A stretch of 35,453 nt of DNA from Firmicutes bacterium UBA3936. Its GTDB lineage: Bacteria; Bacillota; Dethiobacteria; Dethiobacterales; Dethiobacteraceae. The translations under genes and the position numbers were made by a program. The stretch spans positions 1 to 35,453 of the forward strand of contig DGEC01000059.1 in the NCBI GenBank assembly GCA_002385745.1. The letters run 5' to 3'. Shown piece by piece: positions 1-7,919 of the stretch. The notes beneath the pieces are model-generated. The model was not told the origin of the DNA and did not search any database. It worked only from the letters and a program-made list of their open reading frames with translations. Each line of letters begins with the position of its first letter. Position 1 is the first letter of the stretch.

Positions 1-109
1 GTTGACAGGCAGCGCCGGGGAAAGTCTGGAAGATATTTTCCTGGAGTTGACGGGCGGCCACGAAAATGCCGAATTGATACAAAGTCTTGAGGAGGGGAAC
101 AACCGGTGA
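1..109 (+). CDS. ABC transporter ATP-binding protein, C-terminal fragment (5' end outside window)
   Basis: An open frame (codons starting at base 2) enters from the left edge and ends at TGA 107-109. Its last 35 residues include E-S-L-E-D-I-F-L-E-L-T-G-G, which matches the usual C-terminal end of ABC exporter ATPases (the 'SLEDIFLELTGG' tail). The stop overlaps the GTG start of the next gene (GTGA), so the ATPase and the membrane protein are probably translationally coupled and form one exporter. The Walker motifs lie outside the window, so the family call rests on the tail motif and context only. Confidence 0.72.
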   Translation, partial: LTGSAGESLEDIFLELTGGHENAELIQSLEEGNNR

Positions 110-1968
110 AAATAATCATACCTCCCCCCCTGGAAGCACCGCCGCCACCTCAACCCTTTTTCAGTGATTTTAGCCAGCTTTTGAAAACCCACCTGCGTGT
201 TGCCAAAAACAAAATCAGCCGCTGGCCTGCTGTTCTCTGGATTGTTTATGGTTCAGTAACACTGGGGCTGGGAGGACTTTTTGTCTACCTGGGCGTCCTG
301 GCCTATAGAACATTAATGTCTGTTGACCCGCAGCTGGGCGGAGGCCTTTTATCCGTACTTTTTCTGATAAGCATTGCTGCACAGGTTTTCTTTGGCATAA
401 CATCCGCCTTTGTAACACTTTATATGTCGGAAGACCTGGAGATATTGTTCGTTTCCCCCGTATCCATACGGGCTGTTTTTACCGTTAAATCACTGGTAAT
501 TGCCGTCAGCAACTTCCTGCCGGTACTGCTCTTTGCCCTTTTGCCGGGTATATTTTACGGCCTTTTGTTTAAAGCCCCGCTTCACTATTACCTGTTTCTC
601 CTGCTGACAGTGATTGGCTTGTGGATTCTGGGAACGGCACTGGCCGAACTGCTGAATCTTATTGTCATGCGCCTTGTCCCTCCCCACAGAAGCAGGGAAG
701 CCGTTGGTGTTATCGGTGCTGTTGCCGGAATTGTCATAGCTTTGTTTTTTCAGATTCCCAATTTGATAATGCAAGCAGAAGGCCGGATAGATTTGCCAGC
801 ACTGCTTGCCGGACAGGAAGGTATGCTTAAGTCACTTTCCCATTTCCCCTGGGGCTGGGGTTCCCGGGCATTGGTTGCCGGTGTTTCCGGAGAAATTCTT
901 ATTGCCTTAGGCTGGTCTCTACTGCTGCTTTTGCTCGCCGTTTGTTTGTTTCTCCTTTCTTTTACCCTTGTAGAACGGGGCTTCCGCCGTGGATGGATTT
1001 CCGTCAGTCAACCTCCGGGAAGGCGGCACAGAAAAAAAACCCGGCCGGTTGCCAAAACAGCTGCAGGAAAAGCAGCAGCATTCTTTACCGGCAAAGCCGG
1101 AGATAATGCTGGCACGGCATCTGTCTGGCACGGCATTTGGTCTATTGCCAAAAAGGATTTGCTTTATATGAAAAGGGATACCCGTGAATGGTTCGGCTAC
1201 CTGATGCCTTTAATACTCATGGCTTTCTTTGCCGGCCAGTATATTTTTCTGCGCTCCGACTCATCCAGATCTTCCATGACAGCCATTCTGTTCATGTATA
1301 CTTTAATGTTCAGCGGCAATATTGCCCTGCAATCCTTTGGACGCGAAGGCGAAGCCGACTGGGTATTAAGCAGTGTCCCTCTGGTCGGTGCACCCGTTGT
1401 CTGGGGAAAATTGATTGCTTCAGTCTTACCCACGCTCTTCCTGATGGAAGCACTGCTGGTAGGCACCGCCGCAGCCATCGGGCTTTCGGTCTCGCTGACA
1501 CTGATGCTGGCCATGGGAGCCGTTCTTTTGACGCTGGGCGCCAGTTCCATTGGTCTGTTTTACTCCGCAACAAGCGCCCGCTACAACCCGGACAACCCGC
1601 AACAGAGGATAGCTCCCGGAGCCTCATATGTTATGTATCTAATTAACTTGCTCTTTCTGCTGCTTTTGGCCTTTGGCCTGCTCTATCTTATACCGCCGGC
1701 AGAAATTACTGCCGCCGTGCCCTATCTGCATCAGCTTTCCCCCAAGGGCGGTTTTTTAAAGGCACTGCATGCCTTTGCCGTTCTTATCAGCAAGCCCCTC
1801 CTCTGGGATAAGCCGTTCCGCATCCTGATAGGGATCCTGGTTACAGGCGGGATCTGGTCTGCTTTCTTCTTTGGGTTCCTGGCCGCCACAATCAGGCAGA
1901 ACAAAAAGGGTATTCGCGTAGAACCGTTCGTTAGCAATAAAAAGAAAAAAAGCCTGATCAGCAGATAA
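106..1968 (+). CDS. putative ABC exporter, large membrane (permease) subunit
   Basis: This is a 620-residue polytopic membrane protein. Hydrophobic segments fall at roughly residues 45-70, 80-110, 130-195, 205-225, 260-290, 365-385, 395-410, 445-490, 510-540 and 575-605. A polar cytoplasmic stretch rich in Arg/Lys separates two similar halves near residues 290-345. The segment around residues 110-135 (S-E-D-L-E-I-L-F-V-S-P-V-S-I-R) resembles the conserved loop of the 'putative ABC exporter' permease family. The GTG start at 106 has an AGGAGGGG ribosome site at 90-97 and overlaps the stop of the ATPase gene. The substrate cannot be read from the sequence. Confidence 0.75.
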   Translation: MKIIIPPPLEAPPPPQPFFSDFSQLLKTHLRVAKNKISRWPAVLWIVYGSVTLGLGGLFVYLGVLAYRTLMSVDPQLGGGLLSVLFLISIAAQVFFGITSAFVTLYMSEDLEILFVSPVSIRAVFTVKSLVIAVSNFLPVLLFALLPGIFYGLLFKAPLHYYLFLLLTVIGLWILGTALAELLNLIVMRLVPPHRSREAVGVIGAVAGIVIALFFQIPNLIMQAEGRIDLPALLAGQEGMLKSLSHFPWGWGSRALVAGVSGEILIALGWSLLLLLLAVCLFLLSFTLVERGFRRGWISVSQPPGRRHRKKTRPVAKTAAGKAAAFFTGKAGDNAGTASVWHGIWSIAKKDLLYMKRDTREWFGYLMPLILMAFFAGQYIFLRSDSSRSSMTAILFMYTLMFSGNIALQSFGREGEADWVLSSVPLVGAPVVWGKLIASVLPTLFLMEALLVGTAAAIGLSVSLTLMLAMGAVLLTLGASSIGLFYSATSARYNPDNPQQRIAPGASYVMYLINLLFLLLLAFGLLYLIPPAEITAAVPYLHQLSPKGGFLKALHAFAVLISKPLLWDKPFRILIGILVTGGIWSAFFFGFLAATIRQNKKGIRVEPFVSNKKKKSLISR

Positions 1969-2088
1969 ACACTAACAAGGGAGAACTCTACCGGGATGCC
2001 GCTCGACTCCTTTCAGTATTTACTCACAAATCTTAGCTGCCTAATGCCGCCATTGGCCATAAACTAGCCGGGAGATCACAGAACATTC

Positions 2089-2129
2089 AGGGGTTTACGC
2101 AACATTATAGTTATGTTGCGTAAACCCCT
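2089..2129. repeat. perfect 17-bp inverted repeat (stem-loop), possible terminator
   Basis: AGGGGTTTACGCAACAT at 2089-2105 and its exact reverse complement at 2113-2129 flank a 7-base loop (TATAGTT). The tract after the stem (TTGTTATGT) is only weakly T-rich, so an ordinary intrinsic terminator for the exporter gene is possible but not ideal. The length and perfection of the stem also fit a remnant of a small mobile element. Confidence 0.6.
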
Positions 2130-2268
2130 TGTTATGTAAAATCTGCAAAACCGGCTTTTCCCTCAAGCAATAAGCCGGCCGCTTATATTTTGTGCTCAAA
2201 ATGGGGCTTCACATCACATCCGGCACTGCAGGCTCCGGCGAAAGCACAAGGCGGATCATGTCCGGTTC
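2130..2268. other. non-coding stretch between the hairpin and a remnant gene
   Basis: No convincing reading frame is seen. A weak 7-bp stem (CCGGCTT/AAGCCGG, around 2150-2180) is the only structure noted. No T-tract follows it. Confidence 0.4.
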
Positions 2269-2765
2269 CTATTCTATCCCCTCAAGTTGTATGTAAGCCT
2301 TCACGGCTGCCTTTGAGGGAAGAACAAAGTCCGTAAAACGCCAATTTCCTTCAGCGCCCCTGACACAGTTCATTTCATAGCTTCCGGAAAGCGGTCTGTC
2401 CCAAACATTCATACGCCAGTTAACAACAACCACCTTGGCATCATCATCACCGGTATTCTTAACGTCAAGTGTCCATTCACAATAATCATAAATAATTAAT
2501 CCAATAAACCTCCGGCGCAATACAGAATACCGTCGCGCTCCATAAACAAGGGGAATTTCTCATCGTCCACACGAGTCGAAATGAGCTTTTGGCAGGTAGA
2601 CTCGTCAAAAAAATTGGACAGGTATATTTCCAGTTCTTTCATGGTGGAAATACCCTCGCGGGCTACCGGTGCATAGGTAATGGAAGCAAGGAGATTTGCC
2701 GGATGACAATAATGGTAAATAATGATAGAAACAGAATTGTCTTGCACATGAAGCTGTGATAACAT
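2269..2765 (-). pseudogene. frameshifted remnant of a small unrecognised protein
   Basis: Two minus-strand frames overlap and read as one broken protein. The upstream one (2496-2765) runs through K-E-L-E-I-Y-L-S-N-F-F-D-E-S-T-C and F-P-L-F-M-E-R-D-G-I-L-Y-C-A-G-G, then stops. The downstream one (2269-2520) continues with W-T-L-D-V-K-N-T-G-D-D-D-A-K and G-N-W-R-F-T-D-F-V-L-P. The second half has the look of a beta-rich extracellular domain, and the first half resembles the short helical modules of Firmicutes secreted proteins. No signal peptide or ribosome site is evident upstream. The family is not recognised. A frameshift or small deletion near 2500-2520 is inferred, not proven. Confidence 0.45.
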
Positions 2766-3226
2766 ATGAGTAGAGAAATTCCCATCTTTTTTCAGAATGA
2801 TTGATTAGATTGTAAAGTTATAAAGTATGCTTTAATTTCCATTGGTATAAAAGTAAGCAAAGCAATGAATAAAAAGCAAACTAAAGGGAAAAGAGATACT
2901 TTCAGACCTATTTCCCGGAAATTGCCGTGGCAGATTATTACGAAAAGCTCCGCGACAAAGTGAAAGCGAGAATAAAACTAAAGATTTAATAAAATTGATT
3001 CAGGATAACCGGCAAGTTGAAGGGAAAATCAGAAGAAGACAAATATCTCTCGAGAAACCATTAGAATACTGTAATGGTGCTTTAGATTGTCAAGTTGTTA
3101 AGACTGCAGTACAAGATATAATGGAAGGTTCTGAAATGGCTTTTACAAAGAGGAAAGAAAAATACGGCTTTTAAGTTTATTGATATGTAAATATTTTCTT
3201 GAGGGATAATCGAAGATAATACTTCT
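2766..3226. other. A+T-rich region with short decayed coding-like segments, no intact gene
   Basis: Several short plus-strand pieces look like former coding sequence but sit in different frames. One is A-D-Y-Y-E-K-L-R-D-K-V-K around 2925-2985, ending at TAA. Another is about 70 codons open to TAA at 3172-3174, reading D-I-M-E-G-S-E-M-A-F-T-K-R-K-E-K near its end and lacking an ATG at a plausible position. None has a start with a ribosome site. I read this as debris of one or more genes next to the DUF262 gene and cannot assign a family. Confidence 0.35.
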
Positions 3227-3243
3227 AGGGGGCAGTGACAATT

Positions 3244-5070
3244 ATGGAATCTTTTGACTCCACTAAAAGAAGCTTATTTGAAATACTCAAAGATGTGCAT
3301 AACGGCAAAATACAATTGCCGGACTTTCAAAGAGGTTGGGTTTGGGATGATAACCGGATCAAAGGGATTCTTGCAAGTGTAGCCAAGTCATTTCCGATTG
3401 GCGCTATTATGTTGCTGGAAACAGGTAATGAAAATGTCAGGTTTAAAACGGAACCGTTGGAAGGAGTTAAGCTTGACAATGAGGTAAAACCTGAACTTTT
3501 GATTCTCGACGGCCAACAGCGTATAACTTCCTTATACCAAACAATTATTACCAACGAGATTGTTACTACTAGAAATGAAAAAAACTATGAGATTAAACGG
3601 TGGTATTACATCGATATGGTTAAGGCCATGGATGAAAACTATGATCTGGAAGAGGCAATTATTTCTCTTAATGAAACAAAACAGATTAGGGAAGACTTTG
3701 GCCGCCGTATAGTGCTTGATTTATCGGAAAAAGAATTAGAATATAAAAATCTAATGTATCCCGTTTGTATGATTGATGACTATAGTACCTGGAGAAGAGA
3801 ATTCAGTAATTACTGGCAACATAGCAGTGAAAAATCTAGGTTCTGGGATGATTTTGAAAAAAAAGTTATTGATAGTTTCAGGCAATATATGTTGCCAGTA
3901 ATAATTCTCAAAAAAGAAAACCCAAAAGAAGCAGTATGTCAGGTTTTTGAAAAAGTAAATACCGGCGGGATCTCCCTAAATGTATTTGAATTATTAACCG
4001 CTACTTTTGCTGCGGATGATTCCGATTTTGTTTTAAAAGAGGATTGGGAGGAGATTAAATCAACATTTAAAGACTATAAATTACTTTCTAATGTCAGCAA
4101 TACTGATTTTATCCAGGCCGTCACTTTACTGGCAACCTATTATAATCGCAAAAATAAAGAGCAGGAAAACGTACCCGAAGACGAATTGCCTGCGATCACT
4201 TGCAAACGTAAGGATATGCTTAGTTTATCACTTCAGGATTACAAAAAACATAGAGAGCCCATTGCCGAGGGTTTTATAAAAGCTTCGAAGATCCTTTCAG
4301 AAAATCACATTTTTACTGCCCGTGATTTACCTTATAATACCCAGTTAATTCCCTTGGCAGCCATTTTGGCAGTTTTAGGCGTTAGAATAGATAATGTCGG
4401 GTACAAAAAAAAGTTAATGCAATGGTATTGGTGTGGAGTCTTCGGCGAGCTATATGGTTCCGCCACTGAAACCAGGTACGCTCTTGATTTGCCACAGGTT
4501 GTTGAATGGATTCTAAACAATGGGCCTGAACCAAAAACAATCTATGATGCAAATTTTTCTCCGTCACGGTTACATACATTAAGGACAAGAAATAGCGCCG
4601 CTTATAAAGGGATATATGCTTTGCTAATGGATGACAATACGAAAGACTGGCTTTCCGCTACCGGCATTGATTTCAGCACCTATTTTTCTGAATCGATCGA
4701 TATTCATCATATTTTCCCGGTCTCCTGGTGTGAAAAGAACGGCATTCCTAAAAATGACTATAATTGTATTATTAACAAAACTCCTTTGTCTGCCCGTACT
4801 AACCGTATTGTCAGTGGCGATGCGCCAAGTAAATATTTGGCCAAGATTAAAAAACATGCCGGTGTAAACGACGAAGAATTTATAAATATTTTAAAATCCC
4901 ATGTTCTTAATCCGGAATATCTTTATAAAGATGATTTTACCGGCTTTTTTAATGACCGTAAAGAACAAATATTGCAAAGAATTGAGAGGGCGATGAATAA
5001 AAAAATACCCCGGGAAGAGGTGCAAGGAGAAGAAGGTGTTTTTATTGGAGAGGAACAGGATGAAGAATAA
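3244..5070 (+). CDS. DUF262/DUF1524 (GmrSD-like) nuclease-family protein
   Basis: This 608-residue protein has the two-domain layout of GmrSD/type IV restriction-like proteins. The N-terminal DUF262 (ParB/sulfiredoxin-like NTP-binding fold) shows P-D-F-Q-R-G-W at residues 26-32, F-P-I-G-A-I near 50-55 and D-G-Q-Q-R at 89-93. The C-terminal DUF1524 HNH-type nuclease shows D-I-H-H-I-F-P (His488/His489) and N-K-T-P-L-S about 20 residues later. Family members cut modified phage DNA or act in other defence systems. All expected motifs are present, so the gene looks intact. ATG 3244 is preferred to the in-frame GTG at 3235 because AGGGGG at 3227-3232 is 11 bases from the ATG but only 2 from the GTG. 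The gene is visibly A+T-richer than the biosynthetic genes and is flanked by gene debris, which suggests horizontal acquisition. Its target is not known. Confidence 0.88.
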   Translation: MESFDSTKRSLFEILKDVHNGKIQLPDFQRGWVWDDNRIKGILASVAKSFPIGAIMLLETGNENVRFKTEPLEGVKLDNEVKPELLILDGQQRITSLYQTIITNEIVTTRNEKNYEIKRWYYIDMVKAMDENYDLEEAIISLNETKQIREDFGRRIVLDLSEKELEYKNLMYPVCMIDDYSTWRREFSNYWQHSSEKSRFWDDFEKKVIDSFRQYMLPVIILKKENPKEAVCQVFEKVNTGGISLNVFELLTATFAADDSDFVLKEDWEEIKSTFKDYKLLSNVSNTDFIQAVTLLATYYNRKNKEQENVPEDELPAITCKRKDMLSLSLQDYKKHREPIAEGFIKASKILSENHIFTARDLPYNTQLIPLAAILAVLGVRIDNVGYKKKLMQWYWCGVFGELYGSATETRYALDLPQVVEWILNNGPEPKTIYDANFSPSRLHTLRTRNSAAYKGIYALLMDDNTKDWLSATGIDFSTYFSESIDIHHIFPVSWCEKNGIPKNDYNCIINKTPLSARTNRIVSGDAPSKYLAKIKKHAGVNDEEFINILKSHVLNPEYLYKDDFTGFFNDRKEQILQRIERAMNKKIPREEVQGEEGVFIGEEQDEE

Positions 5071-5438
5071 GACTGGCAACATTCACGTTCCAAGGCTGTG
5101 TGATCTGATAAAACAAAATTACCGTTCTTATTGCTGGTTATTATAATAGCTTTTTTTCATCTGCAATACAAAGCCCGGACCATTAACTGAAGAAAAGCAA
5201 AAAGAGTCCATCGAAGTAATGTCCTTGTCCGAACTGTTTACGGAAGAAGAGCAGCAAGAAGCTATGCAAAAAGTAATGTCCTTCTTTGAAAACAGCGGGG
5301 AACGAATCTTTGCATTGCTTGAACCTGTTGAAATCGATGACAGCTACTGCCTCGTGATTGAGTCGGCAGACATACCATTACTCTGTTACCGATAATTCAT
5401 TTAAAGTGGTTGATACCAAAGAAACAGGGGAAGGGTAA
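5060..5438 (+). pseudogene. decayed lipoprotein gene with multiple frameshifts
   Basis: ATG 5060 overlaps the end of the DUF262 gene and has a purine-rich ribosome site (GGAGAGGAACAGG). It opens a 28-codon frame that stops at 5146. In other frames the sequence continues as a recognisable protein: a hydrophobic segment K-L-P-F-L-L-L-V-I-I-I-A-F-F (about 5115-5156), then a lipoprotein-like C-N-T-K-P-G-P-L-T-E-E, then an acidic helical body (S-L-S-E-L-F-T-E-E-E-Q-Q-E-A-M), then after one more single-base shift Y-S-V-T-D-N-S-F-K-V-V-D-T-K-E, ending at TAA 5436-5438. At least two or three indels are needed to join these, so it is not functional as sequenced. The family is not recognised, and the 5' boundary is uncertain. 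Confidence 0.6.
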
Positions 5439-5476
5439 CCGGGATAATAAAACATGCTTAAAGCGTAAAAAAAGCA

Positions 5477-5509
5477 AGCTGCCAAACCAATTGGTTTGAC
5501 AGCTTTTTT
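5477..5509. terminator. bidirectional intrinsic terminator between convergent genes
   Basis: AGCTGCCAAACC (5477-5488), loop AATT, and GGTTTGACAGCT (5493-5504) form a 12-bp stem with one C-A mismatch, followed by TTTTTT. On the minus strand the stem is followed, after GC, by a run of seven T. It separates the plus-strand remnant from the minus-strand C_GCAxxG_C_C gene. Confidence 0.85.
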
Positions 5510-5516
5510 CGGTCCG

Positions 5517-6032
5517 TTACTCATCTTCAAGCAAAAGCTCCGCCGTCAGCCGGACGGCTGTGGCGACAACTTTGGCACATTGTTCTTCGTGCCCCGGAAG
5601 ATTTAAAAATTCATCGCGCTCTTTATCATCCAGCAGGTTAAAACTTCTGCCATAGATACATTTTTGTACTCCGGAACAAAGCAGCGATCCGTATTCAGCC
5701 ATAAAAGCATCGCGCAGCCGGAAAATCTTACTGAAGGCAAGGTCTCTTTTCTGCGGGGCATCCGGAGCGTCATTTAAATCTTCTTCCACTGTAGGATAAT
5801 ATTTTGCTCCCAGGGCCAGTGCCCCGCTGCACAGTGCGCCGCAGGAACAGCCGCTGGATGCCACCCCTCCCGAGAGGGCGCGGGACGCGGCAACCATTTC
5901 CTGCGGGATAAATTTAAAGTAGGTGGAAAGCCCGTACAGTGTGCTCCAGGCACAGGTATCAAAACGAATCTGGGCATCAACCGCTTCCTTTACCACACCT
6001 TCAATTATTTCCTTTTTCTTATCCTCCGTCAT
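5517..6032 (-). CDS. C_GCAxxG_C_C family (putative redox) protein
   Basis: This is a soluble 171-residue protein of the C_GCAxxG_C_C family, whose members carry conserved cysteines around a Gly-Cys-Gly-Ala core and are thought to act in redox or metal chemistry. Visible here are Cys27 in D-T-C-A-W-S, a Gly/Cys-rich stretch G-C-S-C-G-A-L-C-S-G-A-L at about 61-72, and further cysteines in the C-terminal third. The start has a GAGGAGGG ribosome site 6 bases upstream. It lies 27 bases downstream of the DUF169 gene and the two probably share a transcript. The exact biochemical role is unknown for the family. Confidence 0.8.
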   Translation of the reverse strand: MTEDKKKEIIEGVVKEAVDAQIRFDTCAWSTLYGLSTYFKFIPQEMVAASRALSGGVASSGCSCGALCSGALALGAKYYPTVEEDLNDAPDAPQKRDLAFSKIFRLRDAFMAEYGSLLCSGVQKCIYGRSFNLLDDKERDEFLNLPGHEEQCAKVVATAVRLTAELLLEDE

Positions 6033-6059
6033 ATTATACCCTCCTCTGCTAAATTCACA

Positions 6060-6842
6060 TTATACATCCAGGTTCCAGATGGCAAAAAGCTCCCTGTAAA
6101 AATCGGGGCGCGGATGGTCGGGCTCAATTTTTTGCGCCGGTTTTTGGAAAAACATTCTGCCCTCAGCAAAGATGGAGAGACCTGCCACAAGCTCCGGCAG
6201 TTTGTCCGGAGAAAGGGAAAAGATTACTTCATCGTCCCCGGCCAGAGCCCTTTCCACATCGCCGGGATCAGGGAAAGTTATCCTGTACCCGCCGTTTAAA
6301 ATTACGGGTATGGTGGAATAAACACAGGAATCTATGGCGTCAAATTGGGAAGCAACCAGTTTGCCGCTTTTAAACTTTATGGCCAGCAAAATCTGGCGCA
6401 GTTGTGTATGGGTGGCATAAATCAGAATAACATCGGGGGCAAAATCAGCTTTCTTCAAGGGAGCAACAAGCAATCCCGCGTATTTTCCGTATTCCAGGCG
6501 AGGAAATTCAGCCAGGAATTTTGCGGCGGCTTCCTCGTTTTCGATGCCGAGGAAGCGTTTAACAACTGAAAAAGAATCGTGTTTTTCATGGAATTCCACC
6601 AGGCCAAACCCAATTAAGGGAGCCCAGCACCAGTGGTCTTCCGTCATCATGGCCAGAACATCTCCATTAAAGCGGGCCAAGGCAAAAGCCTGGCAAAGCG
6701 AATAATGTACACCCTGGTCCCTTTTGGGACGGATTGCCCCGTCCGGTATTTCATCCTCAGATGCAAGCAGCTTTATAGCCAGCAGCGCCGTCCGCAAACC
6801 CAAAATTTTCTCAAGCTCTTCACTATACTGTTTAATTGACAA
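6060..6842 (-). CDS. DUF169 family protein
   Basis: This is a 260-residue protein of the DUF169 family, which is common in anaerobes and of unknown function. Recognisable parts are the N-terminal E-L-E-K-I-L-G-L-R-T, the central A-L-A-R-F-N-G-D-V-L-A-M-M-T-E-D-H-W-C-W-A-P region, and the late conserved segment around V-I-P-V-I-L-N-G-G-Y-R-I-T-F-P-D-P-G-D. A longer frame begins at 6890, but TTG 6840-6842 is chosen because GGAAGGAGG lies 7 bases upstream of it, while the upstream ATGs have no such site. The gene is followed by the C_GCAxxG_C_C gene, and the pairing suggests a linked redox role. That is inference. Confidence 0.82.
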   Translation of the reverse strand: MSIKQYSEELEKILGLRTALLAIKLLASEDEIPDGAIRPKRDQGVHYSLCQAFALARFNGDVLAMMTEDHWCWAPLIGFGLVEFHEKHDSFSVVKRFLGIENEEAAAKFLAEFPRLEYGKYAGLLVAPLKKADFAPDVILIYATHTQLRQILLAIKFKSGKLVASQFDAIDSCVYSTIPVILNGGYRITFPDPGDVERALAGDDEVIFSLSPDKLPELVAGLSIFAEGRMFFQKPAQKIEPDHPRPDFYRELFAIWNLDV

Positions 6843-6920
6843 GCAAAAGCCTCCTTCCCTTGGTTTCATGTAAATCTTGATTTCAGTCATTCCACATTAT
6901 CCTGTTGATTTCCTGCAACA

Positions 6921-6946
6921 AAAACAGGCGCATTTGCGCCTGTTTT
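6921..6946. terminator. bidirectional intrinsic terminator after the Fur-family gene
   Basis: AAAACAGGCGCA (6921-6932) and TGCGCCTGTTTT (6935-6946) are exact reverse complements. The effective loop is four bases, with T-runs on both strands. It ends the recJ-rel-dtd-Fur transcript just before the DUF169 gene. Confidence 0.88.
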
Positions 6947-6974
6947 TCGGGCAGAGCGCTTGCGTTGCCCGCCG

Positions 6975-7412
6975 TCAGCATGAAATTAAGGTCTTTTGCC
7001 CGCTTTTTTCTTCAGACTCATCCTTACTGCAGCGGCATCCCTGGCAGTAGCCGTACAACTGCACATCATGCATAACAATCTGATAGCCTGTTATTTCAGC
7101 CAGCTCCGCTGTGTGCTCCTCAATGGGACATTTATCTATGCTTGCCATCCTGTCACAAGAAAGACAGACTATATAGTGCCGCTTTTTCCTCTCGTTTAAA
7201 GTGTAACTGTACTCTTTTTCCCTCAGGCGGTGCCTGCGCAGAACCCGCTGTTCCGTCAACTGGTCAAGGTTGCGGTAAACGGTGGTTAATGCTATCTGCG
7301 GGTAGATTTCCCTTGCTTTCCTGTATACTTCACCGGCAGAAAGCGGACGGGATGCCTTTCTGAATACAGAAAGTATCGCCCTGCGCTGCTTAGTGTTCCT
7401 GAAAGTTGTCAT
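6975..7412 (-). CDS. Fur-family transcriptional regulator
   Basis: This is a metal- or peroxide-responsive repressor of the Fur superfamily, about 145 residues. An N-terminal winged helix (T-K-Q-R-R-A-I-L and S-A-G-E-V-Y, then A-L-T-T-V-Y-R-N-L-D-Q-L) precedes a C-terminal dimerisation domain with two Cys pairs (C-L-S-C and C-Q-G-C), as in structural zinc sites. The usual His-rich run before the first Cys pair is reduced here to R-H-Y-I-V-C, so part of the standard regulatory metal site may be missing. ATG 7410-7412 is favoured because AAAGGTGA precedes it; a GTG at 7436 would add eight residues. The paralogue type (Fur, Zur, PerR) cannot be decided. It follows dtd closely. Confidence 0.85.
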   Translation of the reverse strand: MTTFRNTKQRRAILSVFRKASRPLSAGEVYRKAREIYPQIALTTVYRNLDQLTEQRVLRRHRLREKEYSYTLNERKKRHYIVCLSCDRMASIDKCPIEEHTAELAEITGYQIVMHDVQLYGYCQGCRCSKDESEEKSGQKTLISC

Positions 7413-7457
7413 TGACTTCACCTTTCTTTCGGCCACCGCTTCTACATAGCTTTGCAG

Positions 7458-7910
7458 CTAAATATCGGGCTGCTGTGTATCAATAATAATTGTTACCGGA
7501 CCGTAATTGGTAAGACTGACATCCATATGGGCGGCAAAGCGCCCTGTGGCAACAGGTACGTTTCTGGCAGCCAGAGCCTCACAGAACTGTAAATAAAGGG
7601 ACTCGGCCATCTCCGGGGGCGCAGCCCTGGTAAAGCCGGGCCGCCTTCCCCTGCGGGTATCTGCATACAATGTAAACTGGGATACAACCAAAGCACTGCC
7701 GCCGATATCAAGCAGCGACAAATTCATTTTTCCTGCTTCATCCTCAAATATCCGCAAGTTGCATATTTTATCCGCCAGGTAAGCAATATCTTTCTCGCCG
7801 TCTGCGGCATGCACTCCGAGCAAAATAAGCAGGCCGCGCCCTATCCGGCCGATAACTTCACCTTCCGTTTCCACACTGGCTGCTGCTACTCTTTGGATGA
7901 CTGCGCGCAT
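7458..7910 (-). CDS. dtd: D-aminoacyl-tRNA deacylase
   Basis: This 150-residue DTD removes D-amino acids (and mischarged glycine) from tRNA in the cytosol. The start M-R-A-V-I-Q-R-V, the catalytic S-Q-F-T-L-Y-A-D motif near residues 77-84, and the C-terminal N-Y-G-P-V-T motif near 136-141 (cross-subunit Gly-Pro) are all present at the expected spacing and full family length. It begins 9 bases after the rel stop, an association with rel that is common in Firmicutes. Confidence 0.96.
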   Translation of the reverse strand: MRAVIQRVAAASVETEGEVIGRIGRGLLILLGVHAADGEKDIAYLADKICNLRIFEDEAGKMNLSLLDIGGSALVVSQFTLYADTRRGRRPGFTRAAPPEMAESLYLQFCEALAARNVPVATGRFAAHMDVSLTNYGPVTIIIDTQQPDI

Positions 7911-7919
7911 AAAAACCTC

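Noticed and set aside
1996..2067. 23-codon ORF after the exporter gene with AGGGAG upstream
   Set aside because: It is very short, has no recognisable features, and lies in a gene-poor patch. Chance is likely.
2766..3226. intact small genes upstream of the DUF262 gene
   Set aside because: The open segments lie in different frames, lack starts with ribosome sites, and are better described as debris.
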